Source: Georgenia muralis (GTDB lineage: Bacteria > Actinomycetota > Actinomycetes > Actinomycetales > Actinomycetaceae). Taken from it: a stretch of DNA of 64,000 nt. Of the stretch, positions 35,835 through 45,397 are shown piece after piece. The notes under the pieces were generated by a model. It was given only the letters and a program-made list of their open reading frames with translations, made no database searches and was not told the origin of the DNA. Both the position numbers and the translations under genes were made by a program. The stretch covers positions 2,418,001 to 2,482,000 of the forward strand of contig NZ_RKRA01000001.1 in assembly GCF_003814705.1 (NCBI RefSeq). Direction: 5' to 3'. The first letter of the stretch is position 1, and each line of letters begins with the position of its first letter.

Positions 35835-36560
35835 TCACTCGCCGGGTGCCGCCGGCTCGCCCGTCGGACCGGCCGCCGGCTCGCCCGTCGGACCGGCCGC
35901 CGGCTGCGCCGCGAGCTCGGCGTGCCGGGCCACCGCGAGCGCCGTGGGGGCGGCGGTCACCGCGGCGGCGGCCTTGCGGGCGGTCGCGGAGTCGGGCCCG
36001 TCCCCGGCGGGGAAGAGGACCGAGCGGTAGTACCGCAGCTCGTCGATGGACTCCAGGATGTCCGCCAGTGCCCGGTGACCGCCGTTCTTGGCCGGCGACT
36101 GGTAGTAGGCACGGGGGTACCACCGCCGGGCGAGCTCCTTGATGGAGGAGACGTCGATGATGCGGTAGTGGAGGTGGTCGACCAGCTCGGGCATGTCCCG
36201 CGCGAGGAAGGACCGGTCGGTCCCCACGCTGTTGCCGGCCAGGGGTGCCTTGCGCGGCTCCGGCACCCACCGGCGGACGTAGTCCAGGACGGCGCGCTGC
36301 GCGGCCTCCATGGTGGTCCCCCCGGCGAGCTCGTCGAGCAGCCCCGACTCGGTGTGCATGATCCGCACGACCTCCTCCATCTGCTCGACGCTGCCGGGGG
36401 TCGGGGCGATGACGACGTCGATGCCGGCGTCGAGCGGGGTCAGCTCGGAGTCCGTGACGACGACGGCGACCTCGACGAGGGCGTCCTTGACGAGGTCCAG
36501 CCCGGTCATCTCGCAGTCGATCCAGACGATCGGGTCCTGGGGGGAGGGGTTTCGGCTCAC
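35835..36560 (-). CDS. orn: Oligoribonuclease
   Basis: 241 aa. DEDDh 3'-5' exoribonuclease that finishes RNA decay by cutting 2-5-mers, including pGpG. IVWIDCEMTGLD holds the first acidic pair, VGTDRSFLARDMPELVDHLHY the next, and HRALADILESIDELRYY the last His and Asp. GTG 36560 must be the start because the catalytic IDCEMTG begins 13 residues later. That start lies one base beyond the tRNA-Arg 3' end, leaving no room for a Shine-Dalgarno outside the tRNA. The tail after 195 is low-complexity, with AAGPTGEP repeats. Confidence 0.95.
   Translation of the reverse strand: MSRNPSPQDPIVWIDCEMTGLDLVKDALVEVAVVVTDSELTPLDAGIDVVIAPTPGSVEQMEEVVRIMHTESGLLDELAGGTTMEAAQRAVLDYVRRWVPEPRKAPLAGNSVGTDRSFLARDMPELVDHLHYRIIDVSSIKELARRWYPRAYYQSPAKNGGHRALADILESIDELRYYRSVLFPAGDGPDSATARKAAAAVTAAPTALAVARHAELAAQPAAGPTGEPAAGPTGEPAAPGE
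35851..35898 (-). repeat. 24-bp in-frame repeat at the 3' end of orn
   Basis: Two perfect 24-bp copies (35851-35874, 35875-35898) and a partial third. They encode AAGPTGEP units in the C-terminal tail of Orn, outside the catalytic domain. Confidence 0.85.
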
Positions 36561-36561
36561 G

Positions 36562-36634
<73 letters not shown>

Positions 36635-36735
36635 GCCGGTCAAGCGTACCGGGCGGGCCCCGTCCGCCCGCAGCGGCGGGCGCCCCGCGACGCCCCGCAC
36701 CGGCGTGCTTGCCGCGGGCGGGAGCCCGGCTGACG

Positions 36736-36741
36736 GACAAT
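36736..36741 (+). promoter_or_regulatory. Possible -10 element of the GTPase operon
   Basis: GACAAT stands 6 nt before the GTG at 36748. Confidence 0.35.
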
Positions 36742-36747
36742 GGCCCG

Positions 36748-38301
36748 GTGACCACCGACGCCCCCGACTCCGCGCTGCGCGCTCCACGGCTCGACGTCGT
36801 CACGGACCTGCGCGCCGAGATCGACCGCGCCGCGTTCCCGCTCGAGCTGCCCGGCGCCGCGGGGCTGCGGGCCCTGCGCGAGCAGCTCCTCACGCAGATC
36901 GACGCGCGCCTGCTGCCGCGGCTCGCGCGGCTCGCGCGGACCGCCGGGCCCGCCGTCGTCGTCCTCGGCGGCTCGAGCGGCGCCGGCAAGTCGAGCCTGC
37001 TCAACGCCGTGGTCGGCCGCGAGGTCAGCGAGGCCGGCGTCCTGCGCCCGACCACCCGCCGGGCCGTCCTCGCCGTCCACCCCGACGACGCCGCCGCCCT
37101 CTCGGGCGGGCCGCTCGAGCGCCTGGCCGACGTCGTCGTCGACGAGGGGGTCCCCCGCGGGCTCGCGCTGCTCGACGCCCCGGACCTCGACTCGGTCCAC
37201 CCCCACAACCGCTCCCTCTCGGCGCAGCTGCTGGAGACGGCCGACCTGTGGGTGTTCACCACCACCGCCTCGCGCTACGGCGACGCCGCCGCGTGGCACC
37301 AGCTCACCGCCGCCCACGAGCGCGGCATCACCACCGCCGTCGTCCTCAACCGGGTCCCCGGCCACGTCCTCGCCCCGGTCCGGGCCGACCTGCTGGCCCG
37401 GATGGACGACCTGGGCCTGGGGTCGGCACCGCTGTTCGTCGTCCCCGACGCCGGCGCCCTGGACGGTCCCCTGCCGGGCGGGCTCGCCGACGAGCTCGGG
37501 GCGTGGCTGCGGCTTTTGGCGGCCAGCCACCAGGGCGAGGGTCTCGCCGGGCGCACCACCCGCGGGGTGTGGGCGGCCCTGCGGGAGCAGCTTCTCGACC
37601 TCGCCGTCGGACTCGACGACCAGGTCGAGGCCGCGGACGCGCTGCGCTCGGCGGTCCACCACGCCGCGCAGGCGCCCGCGGAGGGTGTCGCCGACGCCCT
37701 GCGTGCGGGCCGGGCCGGCGCGGGGGCGCCGACCACGAGATGGGTCTCGCTCGCGTCGACCGGCGGGCCGCTGGCCCCGCTGGTGGACAAGCGGCTGCGG
37801 CCCGGCCGGCGCGCGGCCGCGGTGGCGGCCCGCTCGGCGGCCGCCGCGGAGCTCGGGGGCGAGGTCGGCGCCGCCCTCGAGGTGGTCCTCGCCGACGCCG
37901 TCGCCTCGGCCACCGACGCGGTCCGTCGCGCCTGGCACGCCCGGGAGCTGGGGGCCGAGCAGGTCGAGGTGGAGGTCCCCGCCGACCGCACGCACGAGGT
38001 GGTGGCCCGGTGGCGCGCGGACGTGCGCGCCGTCGTCGCGGCACCCGCAGGCGTCCTCGACGACGACGGGATCGCCGGCCTCGTGCAGGCCGGGGCCGCC
38101 GGCGTCGCCGGGGCTGCCGAGGCCGCGGCGGCGCTCGTCGGTGCGGAGGCGGTGCCACGGGCGCGGGAGTCCCTCGCCGGGGTCGCCGCGGAGGCCGTGC
38201 GCTCGGTGGTGCAGCCGTTCCTCGACGCCGTCGAGGAGCTGCCGGTCACCTCCGGAACGGGACTGAGACTGCGGGCGAGCGAGCTGAAGGAGCACGCATG
38301 A
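36748..38301 (+). CDS. Dynamin-like/YfjP-type GTPase, first of a pair
   Basis: 517 aa. G1 GGSSGAGKSSLLNAVVG (74-90), a G2-like LRPTTRR (99-105) and G3 LLDAPDLDSV (141-150, DxxD in place of DxxG). At the G4 position the sequence is VVLNRVPG, so the NKxD guanine specificity motif is degenerate. The rest is long alanine-rich helix without a clear membrane segment. The GTG start is chosen for GACAAT 6 nt upstream. It overlaps the second GTPase by four bases, so they are probably made in equal amounts and may form a heteromer. The cellular role is unknown. Confidence 0.82.
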   Translation: MTTDAPDSALRAPRLDVVTDLRAEIDRAAFPLELPGAAGLRALREQLLTQIDARLLPRLARLARTAGPAVVVLGGSSGAGKSSLLNAVVGREVSEAGVLRPTTRRAVLAVHPDDAAALSGGPLERLADVVVDEGVPRGLALLDAPDLDSVHPHNRSLSAQLLETADLWVFTTTASRYGDAAAWHQLTAAHERGITTAVVLNRVPGHVLAPVRADLLARMDDLGLGSAPLFVVPDAGALDGPLPGGLADELGAWLRLLAASHQGEGLAGRTTRGVWAALREQLLDLAVGLDDQVEAADALRSAVHHAAQAPAEGVADALRAGRAGAGAPTTRWVSLASTGGPLAPLVDKRLRPGRRAAAVAARSAAAAELGGEVGAALEVVLADAVASATDAVRRAWHARELGAEQVEVEVPADRTHEVVARWRADVRAVVAAPAGVLDDDGIAGLVQAGAAGVAGAAEAAAALVGAEAVPRARESLAGVAAEAVRSVVQPFLDAVEELPVTSGTGLRLRASELKEHA

Positions 38302-39881
38302 GCACCGATGTGCGCGACCACGACCTGATCGAGCGGGCGGACGAGCAGGGCGACGGGCAGGCGCCGGCGGACGGGACCGGAGCCGCCCCGGCGCACGACG
38401 TGTCGGCCCACGACGCGCCCGACCACGACGCGCCCGATGGACGCGCCGACGCCGCGGGCGAGCTCACGGCACGGGTGGCCGCGGTGCGGGCGGCGCTCGA
38501 CGCCGCCGAGCAGCACCTGGACCCGCGCACGGTGGCCCGGGCGCGGACGGACCTCGACGCCGCCGAGGCCCGCCTCGCCGTCGGGGTGGACCGCACGGTG
38601 GTGGCGCTCGTCGGCGGCACCGGGTCGGGCAAGTCGTCGTTGTTCAACGCGATCTCGGGGTTGGAGTTCGCGGACGTGGGGGCCCTGCGCCCCACCACCG
38701 AGGTCGCCGCCGCGTGCGTGTGGGGCGGTGACGCCGAGGTGCTGCTGGACTTCCTCGACGTCGCCCCGACGCGGCGGATCCGGCGCGAGTCGGTGCTCGA
38801 CGCCGACCGTGAGAAGGCCCTGGCGGGGATGGTCCTGCTCGACCTGCCCGACCACGACTCGGTCGCGCTCGGCCACGCCCGGCAGGTGGACCGGCTCCTG
38901 CCGCTCGTCGACCTCCTCGTCTGGGTCGTCGACCCGCAGAAGTACGCCGACCACCTCTTGCACGAGCGGTACCTCCGCGCGCTGGTCGACCGCCAGGAGA
39001 GCATGCTCGTCCTGGTCAACCAGGCGGACACCATCCCGGCCGACGCCGTGGAGAGGGTCCGGGCGGACGTCGCCGCGCTGCTCGCCGCGGACGGTCTCGA
39101 CCGGGTCCCCGTCCTGGCCACGTCCGCGCTGGCGCACACCGGGATCGCCGAGGTCCGCCGCGCCTTGGCCGAGGCGGTGGCACGACCCTCGGCCGCCGCG
39201 CGTACCGCCGGCGCCGAGCTCGACGCCATGGCCGCCCGGCTCGCACCGGCGCTGGGCCGCGCCCCCGAGGCCGACCCCGAGGAGACGGCGCGGCTCGCCG
39301 CCGACCTGACCCGGGCCAGCGGCGCCGACGCCGTGGCCGGCGCCATCCGCACCGCGGTCGCCGCGCCGCGCGGCGGTGCTCTCGCCCGGCCCGAGCCGCC
39401 CGCCGCCGCGACGGTGGCCGCGGTCCGCGACCGGTGGACCACGCGCGTGGGCGAGGGACTGCCCGCCCGGTGGCGCGCCGCCGTGGACGCAGCGGTGCCG
39501 GACGTGGCGACGCTGCGCGGCCTGGCCGCGGAGGCCGCGGCAGGGGTGCCGCTGCCGCCGGGCCGCAGCGCCCGCGGGACGCGCGCGCTCGTCCTCGCCG
39601 GCATCCTCGCGCTCGTCGGGATCGTGCTCGCCGTCGCCGCGGCCGGTGCGGGCCAGGTCGTCCTCGCCCTCGGGGCGCTGGCCGGTCTGGGCGCGGCGGC
39701 GGCGCTCGTCGTGCGCGCGCGCGGTCTGCGCGAGCAGGACGCCGCGGAGGCGGCCCAGCAGTACGTCGCGCAGTCACACCGCCGGGCGCTCGAGGTCGTC
39801 GAGGAACACCTCGTCCGGCCCACCGAGGAGGCGCTCGAGCCGCACCGCGCGCTCACCCGGGCGCTCGGCGGTAGGTCGTAG
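38298..39881 (+). CDS. Dynamin-like/YfjP-type GTPase with C-terminal membrane hairpin
   Basis: 527 aa. An acidic and His-rich low-complexity N-terminus (about 20-55) precedes a G domain with G1 GGTGSGKSSLFN (106-117), G2 LRPTTEV (130-136), G3 LLDLPDHDSV (180-189) and G4 VNQADT (240-245). Near 425-475 two adjacent hydrophobic helices (ALVLAGILALVGIVLAVAAA and VVLALGALAGLGAAAALVV) form a membrane hairpin, with a 50-residue helical tail beyond. This layout recalls bacterial dynamin-like proteins that remodel membranes, such as Streptomyces DynA/DynB. No experimental link exists for this pair. Confidence 0.84.
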   Translation: MSTDVRDHDLIERADEQGDGQAPADGTGAAPAHDVSAHDAPDHDAPDGRADAAGELTARVAAVRAALDAAEQHLDPRTVARARTDLDAAEARLAVGVDRTVVALVGGTGSGKSSLFNAISGLEFADVGALRPTTEVAAACVWGGDAEVLLDFLDVAPTRRIRRESVLDADREKALAGMVLLDLPDHDSVALGHARQVDRLLPLVDLLVWVVDPQKYADHLLHERYLRALVDRQESMLVLVNQADTIPADAVERVRADVAALLAADGLDRVPVLATSALAHTGIAEVRRALAEAVARPSAAARTAGAELDAMAARLAPALGRAPEADPEETARLAADLTRASGADAVAGAIRTAVAAPRGGALARPEPPAAATVAAVRDRWTTRVGEGLPARWRAAVDAAVPDVATLRGLAAEAAAGVPLPPGRSARGTRALVLAGILALVGIVLAVAAAGAGQVVLALGALAGLGAAAALVVRARGLREQDAAEAAQQYVAQSHRRALEVVEEHLVRPTEEALEPHRALTRALGGRS

Positions 39882-39885
39882 GTCG

Positions 39886-39915
39886 GCAGGCCAGCAGGTC
39901 GGCAGGTCGGCAGGC
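39886..39915. repeat. Short tandem repeat of AGGTCGGC units
   Basis: Repeats of AGGTCGGC/AGGCCAGC start just after the GTPase stop, in the 200-bp gap before the ssb-like gene. They are non-coding. Confidence 0.6.
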
Positions 39916-40081
39916 GCACCTGCCGCGCCGCGCGCGGGGGTGGCCCCGGCCACCCGCCTCCCCAGGACCCGCGCGCGGCCCGGTCGTCCCCAGCACCGAC
40001 CTCCGGCCGGACCCCCGTCCCTCGCCCGAGGCCACTGTCGTTCCGTGGCCGGCGCCCGGCCGGCCGGAACGGGGAGCGAAC

Positions 40082-40669
40082 ATGAAGGACAACGCCGACA
40101 TCACGGTCCTGGGTAGGCTGGGGAGCGAACCGGTGCTGCGGACCTCGGCCGCCGGCCGGCCCTGGGTGTCGTTCCGGGTGGTGGCCAACTCCCGCCGACG
40201 TGAGGAGGACGGCCAGTACCGGGACGTCGCGAGCTACTGGTTCACCGTTAAGGCGTGGGATGACCTGGCCCGCAACGCAGGCTTCTCGCTGCACAAGGGC
40301 ATGAGCGTGGTCGTGCAGGGGAAGCTGAGCGTCGAGACCTGGACCGGGGAGGACGGACAGAAGTTCGACCACGTCCTCAAGGCCGACGCCATCGCCGTCG
40401 AGCTGGGGCTGGGCATGGTCAACTTCGTCCGGACGGCGCCGCCCCGCGTCACCTCCGACGACGCCGCCGGAGCCGGCACCGTCACCGGACCCGACGGCTC
40501 GCGGTGGGAGAGCGTGGACCTCCCCGAGGGGGAGACCGAGGTGGTCGGCGACCGTGCGGACGACGTACCGGAGGACGTGGCCGACGACTCGCCGGAGTAC
40601 GGGCCCGAGGACGACCCGGACGGTGACGACGACCACCTCGGTCTGTCCGCGGCGGTCGCGGCCAGGTAG
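40082..40669 (+). CDS. ssb: Single-stranded DNA-binding protein paralogue
   Basis: 195 aa. An OB fold of SSB type: ITVLGRLGSEPVLR, WVSFRVVANSRRRE, YWFTVKAWDDLARN, KGMSVVVQGKLSVETW. The C-terminal half is acidic and disordered but ends AAVAAR and lacks the DDDIPF-like tip through which SSB recruits partners. It is therefore probably an accessory SSB; the main ssb normally sits with rpsF/rpsR. Similar SSB-like genes precede ettA in other actinobacteria. ATG 40082 has GGGAGC upstream. Confidence 0.88.
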   Translation: MKDNADITVLGRLGSEPVLRTSAAGRPWVSFRVVANSRRREEDGQYRDVASYWFTVKAWDDLARNAGFSLHKGMSVVVQGKLSVETWTGEDGQKFDHVLKADAIAVELGLGMVNFVRTAPPRVTSDDAAGAGTVTGPDGSRWESVDLPEGETEVVGDRADDVPEDVADDSPEYGPEDDPDGDDDHLGLSAAVAAR

Positions 40670-40729
40670 GCGGCGCCGGGTCAGTGCCCGGCCGCGGCCC
40701 CCCGCGCTGAGCACCGGGCGGTGGTGTCC

Positions 40730-40735
40730 TACCCT
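40730..40735 (+). promoter_or_regulatory. -10-like hexamer upstream of ettA
   Basis: TACCCT lies about 60 nt before the ettA start, giving a leader with the hairpin at 40748-40767. Confidence 0.35.
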
Positions 40736-40747
40736 GGAGGCAGCACC

Positions 40748-40767
40748 GGCCCGCCCCACGGCGGGCC
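40748..40767 (+). other. Hairpin in the ettA leader
   Basis: GGCCCGCC, loop CCAC, GGCGGGCC: a perfect 8-bp stem 28 nt before the GTG. It could be a weak terminator of the ssb-like gene or a leader structure. Confidence 0.4.
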
Positions 40768-40795
40768 ACCACCCCCACCCACGATGCGGAGAGCA

Positions 40796-42478
<1,683 letters not shown>

Positions 42479-42482
42479 GCCC

Positions 42483-42514
42483 ACGGCCGGGCGGCGACCG
42501 CGCCGCCCGGCCGT
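42483..42514 (+). terminator. Terminator after ettA
   Basis: A perfect 14-bp stem (42483-42496 with 42501-42514), loop ACCG, four nt after the ettA stop. Confidence 0.8.
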
Positions 42515-42555
42515 CCCGTCGCCGCCTGCACCGACGAGAGGAAGAGGGTTCCCGG

Positions 42556-43149
42556 GTGAGCCGGCTGACCATCCCCGTGAAGCTGCGCTGGAGCGACATC
42601 GACGCCTACCAGCACGTCAACAACGCCCGGATGTTCACCATCCTCGAGGAGACGCGCATCGCCGCGTTCTGGGCGTCCGTCCCCGGTGACGCCCACCGTG
42701 CGGAGGTGGACCGGGCCGGGACGGCGGGCGGCGCGGACCGGGCCGGGACGGCGGGAGGCGCGGACCGGGCCGGGACGGCGGGAGGCGCGGACCGGCCCGG
42801 CGATGCCGCGGCGGCCGGCGACCGGCCCGGCACGCGGGTCCTCGACACCGGCCCCGGCTCGGGGACGAACACCTACATCGCCCGCCAGGAGATCGAGTAC
42901 CTCGAGGCGGTGCCGTACTCGCTCGAGCCGCTGCCGGTGCAGCTGTGGATCTCCCACCTCGGCGGGGCGAGCATCGACATCTGCTACGAGATCGCCGGCC
43001 GGACCGGGCCCGCCGTGCGGGCCATGACCACCCTCGTCCTCGTCGACGAGGCGACCGGCCGGCCGCGTCGGATGAGCGAGGCCGAGCGCGCGTCCTGGCT
43101 CGAGTTCGTCGACGAGCCGTTGGTCTTCCGGCGCCGGAGGGGCGAGTAG
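42556..43149 (+). CDS. Acyl-CoA thioesterase, hotdog fold (4HBT type)
   Basis: 197 aa. LRWSDIDAYQHVNNARM (10-26) is the 4HBT signature, with the catalytic Asp. The second half (YIARQEIEYLEAVPY and LWISHLGGASIDICYEIA) completes the hotdog fold. Between them sits a low-complexity insert of about 45 residues, made of DRAGTAGGA repeats, placed after the first strand-helix unit. GTG 42556 follows AGAGGAAGAGGG. A terminator separates it from ettA, but the pairing is common in actinobacteria. The acyl substrate is unknown. Confidence 0.88.
   Translation: MSRLTIPVKLRWSDIDAYQHVNNARMFTILEETRIAAFWASVPGDAHRAEVDRAGTAGGADRAGTAGGADRAGTAGGADRPGDAAAAGDRPGTRVLDTGPGSGTNTYIARQEIEYLEAVPYSLEPLPVQLWISHLGGASIDICYEIAGRTGPAVRAMTTLVLVDEATGRPRRMSEAERASWLEFVDEPLVFRRRRGE
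42709..42789 (+). repeat. 27-bp in-frame tandem repeat in the thioesterase gene
   Basis: Three copies of 27 bp (42709-42735, 42736-42762, 42763-42789), the first differing by one base, encode DRAGTAGGA three times in a surface insert. Confidence 0.92.
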
Positions 43150-43208
43150 CGGCCCGTGCCGCCCGGGCGGGCGGCCGCCGGTCACGCCACGGCGCGCCGG
43201 GCACGGAG

Positions 43209-44234
43209 TCACCCGAGCAGCTCGAGCAGAGCGCCCTCCACCGCGCCGCGGGTGTCGGGCGGGAGCAGGTCGTCGCCGTCCGCCCGGCCCACGACCCGCC
43301 GGGCGAGCGCGGGGTCGATGGTCTGACCCCGCTCGAACAGGTCGACGACGCGCGCGTCGACGTAGGACGCCCGGCACACCGCGGGAGTGTTGCCCAGGTA
43401 CCCCGCCACCACCTGCACGGCCTCACGGACCGCCCTGCTCCGCGCGCGGTCGCTCGCCCCCGGCTCGACGCGCACGGCCAGTTCGACGGCGGCCAGTGCG
43501 GTGCCGTGCCAGGTGCGGAAGTCCTTGGCGGAGGCGTCCTCGCCGAGGAGGTCCTTGACGTAGTCGTTGATGTCGGTCGAGGTGATGTCGTGCCACTGCC
43601 CGCCCGCGCGGTAGGCGAGCAGCTCCTCACCGCCCCCGCGGCGCCGCCGGAGCATCGACACGGGCCTGATGAGGTCCTCGTCCCGTAGCCGCAGCACCCG
43701 GTGCTGTCCCGACTTGGCCGTGTAGTCGAACGTCAAGGTCCCGTCCCGGCCGATCCGTACGTGGTCCTTGCGCAGGGTGGCCAGGCCGAAGCTGCCGTTG
43801 ATCTCGGCGTACCCCTCGCCGCCGATCCGGAAGTAGCCGAGGTCGAGCAGGCGGAAGGCGACCGCCAGGGCCCGCTCGCGGGGCATCCCGCTGCCGCTGA
43901 GGTCCATCGTCACGCGGCGCCGCGCCGAGGGCAGCCGCCGGGCGAGGGTGACCACCCGTTCGTGCTTGGCCGAGTCCCGGCTCTCCCGCCAGGCCGGGTG
44001 GTAGAGGTACTGGCGCCGACCGGCGGCGTCGGTCCCCACGGCCTGGATGTGGCCGTTGGGCACCGGGCAGATCCACACGTCGGTCCACGCCGGCGGGATG
44101 AGGAGGTCGCGGCAGCGGGTGAGGACCTCCTCGTCGGTGACCCGGTTGCCGCCGGCGTCGAGGTAGACGAACCCGCGGCCCACCCGGCGGCGAGTCAGCC
44201 CCGGCGTGCCGACCTTGACCTTCCGCAGCCTCAT
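43209..44234 (-). CDS. DNA topoisomerase IB
   Basis: 341 aa, the short poxvirus/bacterial type. Relaxes supercoils through a 3'-phosphotyrosine. An N-terminal domain (GFVYLDAGGNRVTDEEVLTR, IPPAWTDVWICPVPNGHIQA) binds DNA. The catalytic domain has DYTAKSGQHRV, the Arg/His motif KDFRTWHGTALA, and the nucleophile Tyr in CRASYVDARVV. It is a non-essential accessory topoisomerase found patchily in bacteria. It sits beside, but is not coupled to, the salvage island. Confidence 0.94.
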   Translation of the reverse strand: MRLRKVKVGTPGLTRRRVGRGFVYLDAGGNRVTDEEVLTRCRDLLIPPAWTDVWICPVPNGHIQAVGTDAAGRRQYLYHPAWRESRDSAKHERVVTLARRLPSARRRVTMDLSGSGMPRERALAVAFRLLDLGYFRIGGEGYAEINGSFGLATLRKDHVRIGRDGTLTFDYTAKSGQHRVLRLRDEDLIRPVSMLRRRRGGGEELLAYRAGGQWHDITSTDINDYVKDLLGEDASAKDFRTWHGTALAAVELAVRVEPGASDRARSRAVREAVQVVAGYLGNTPAVCRASYVDARVVDLFERGQTIDPALARRVVGRADGDDLLPPDTRGAVEGALLELLG

Positions 44235-44291
44235 GCGGCGTACCCGGCGCTCATGGGGACAGTGTGGGGGCCGCGCGACGCGGACGCCCGT

Positions 44292-45254
44292 TCAGCGGGC
44301 CCGGCCCGCGAGCTCGCCGGGGCCGAGCGGCGGCCACCCCGCCCGGCGCGCGGCGAGGGCGACGGCACCGACGACGGGCTCCGCAGCCTCGCGGACGTCC
44401 CGCCGGGCGAGCGCGGTGCGCACCGTGTCGCGGACCGGGCCCGGGGAGAGGAGCACCGATCCGGCGAGCACCACGGTGCCGCCCCGGTCCACCGCCCCGA
44501 ACGTGGTGAGGAGCGCCGCGGCCGCCTCCGCCGCGATGCGCCCGGCGACCTCGTCGCCGGCGGCGGCGGCGGCGGTGACAGCCGGGGCGAAGCGGCCGAG
44601 CTCGGCAGGGGTGGACATGTCGACGAGGCGGACGATGTCCTGCCGGGGATCACCGGTTCCGTCCGCGCCGTGGTCGCTGGTGTGGGCCGCGGCCGCGGCG
44701 ACGAGCCGGGTGACGGGACCCCGACCGTCGAGGGCCGCCGCTGCGGCCCGGAGCCCGGCCAGACCCAGCCACACCCCCGACCCGACGTCCCCGAGCAGCC
44801 AGCCCAGTCCGTCGCTCCGGGCGATCGGGGCGAAGTCCGCCATGCGGCACGCCACCGCGCCGGTGCCGGCGAGCAGGAGGCTGCCCTCCCCGGAAGGCGC
44901 CGCGGCGGCGAAGGCGATCTCGGGGTCGCTGCGCAGCTCCGGCACGGGATCCCCGGGCAGGTGCGCCGCGGCGACCGCGTCGTCGAGCAGCGCGCGCGCC
45001 CGGGTGCGGCCTGCCGGCCCTGCCCCGGTGAGGCCGGCGACGACGCCGACCACCCGCCACGGGGCCCCGTCGAGAGCGGCGCGGAGGTCGGCAGCCGCAC
45101 CCCGGACCAGTGTTCCCAACGCGTCGCCGGGCGCGGAGGAGCGGAAGCTGGCGCCGGGCCCCCGGCGGCGGACCAGCGGCTGGCCGTCGGCGCCGGCGAC
45201 GAGCACGCGCGACGAGGTGCCACCCACGTCCACGCCGATGACGACCTCGATCAT
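44292..45254 (-). CDS. BadF/BadG-family amino-sugar kinase (GlcNAc/MurNAc kinase-like)
   Basis: 320 aa. ASKHA fold: phosphate-1 loop VIGVDVGGTSSRVLVAG (4-20), LLLAGTGAVACRM for phosphate-2, and LLGDVGSGVWLGLAGL. The family includes eukaryotic GlcNAc kinase and clostridial MurK, which phosphorylates both GlcNAc and MurNAc. The divergent position beside the MurNAc operon favours MurNAc/GlcNAc as substrate; this is inference. ATG 45254 is chosen because the DVGGT loop starts at once; GAGGGA lies upstream. Confidence 0.85.
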   Translation of the reverse strand: MIEVVIGVDVGGTSSRVLVAGADGQPLVRRRGPGASFRSSAPGDALGTLVRGAAADLRAALDGAPWRVVGVVAGLTGAGPAGRTRARALLDDAVAAAHLPGDPVPELRSDPEIAFAAAAPSGEGSLLLAGTGAVACRMADFAPIARSDGLGWLLGDVGSGVWLGLAGLRAAAAALDGRGPVTRLVAAAAAHTSDHGADGTGDPRQDIVRLVDMSTPAELGRFAPAVTAAAAAGDEVAGRIAAEAAAALLTTFGAVDRGGTVVLAGSVLLSPGPVRDTVRTALARRDVREAAEPVVGAVALAARRAGWPPLGPGELAGRAR

Positions 45255-45284
45255 GCCGGTTGTTCCCTCGATCACGTTTGGGTG

Positions 45285-45325
45285 GTAACTTTCCATCCGC
45301 AGACAGTCTAGGGAGAAAAGTTCCC
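45285..45325. promoter_or_regulatory. Candidate operator pair between the kinase and the salvage operon
   Basis: Two AT-rich motifs stand out in the 143-bp divergent region: GTAACTTTCC (45285-45294) and GGGAGAAAAGTTCCC (45311-45325). They share AACTTT in opposite orientation, and the second is a near-palindrome. They bracket TAGGGA (45309-45314), a possible -10. They are plausible sites for the RpiR-type regulator at 52169 and could control both directions. Confidence 0.45.
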
Positions 45326-45397
45326 GGGATGTCCTGGCCACATCCAACCAGCAGTCCGCGGCGCAACGGAGCCCGCGACACGAACAGGGAGACAGGC

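Noticed and set aside
39882-40081. Tandem AGGTCGGC repeats as a CRISPR or replication-origin array
   Set aside because: Units are only about 8 bp without spacers, and no cas, dnaA or rep genes are near.
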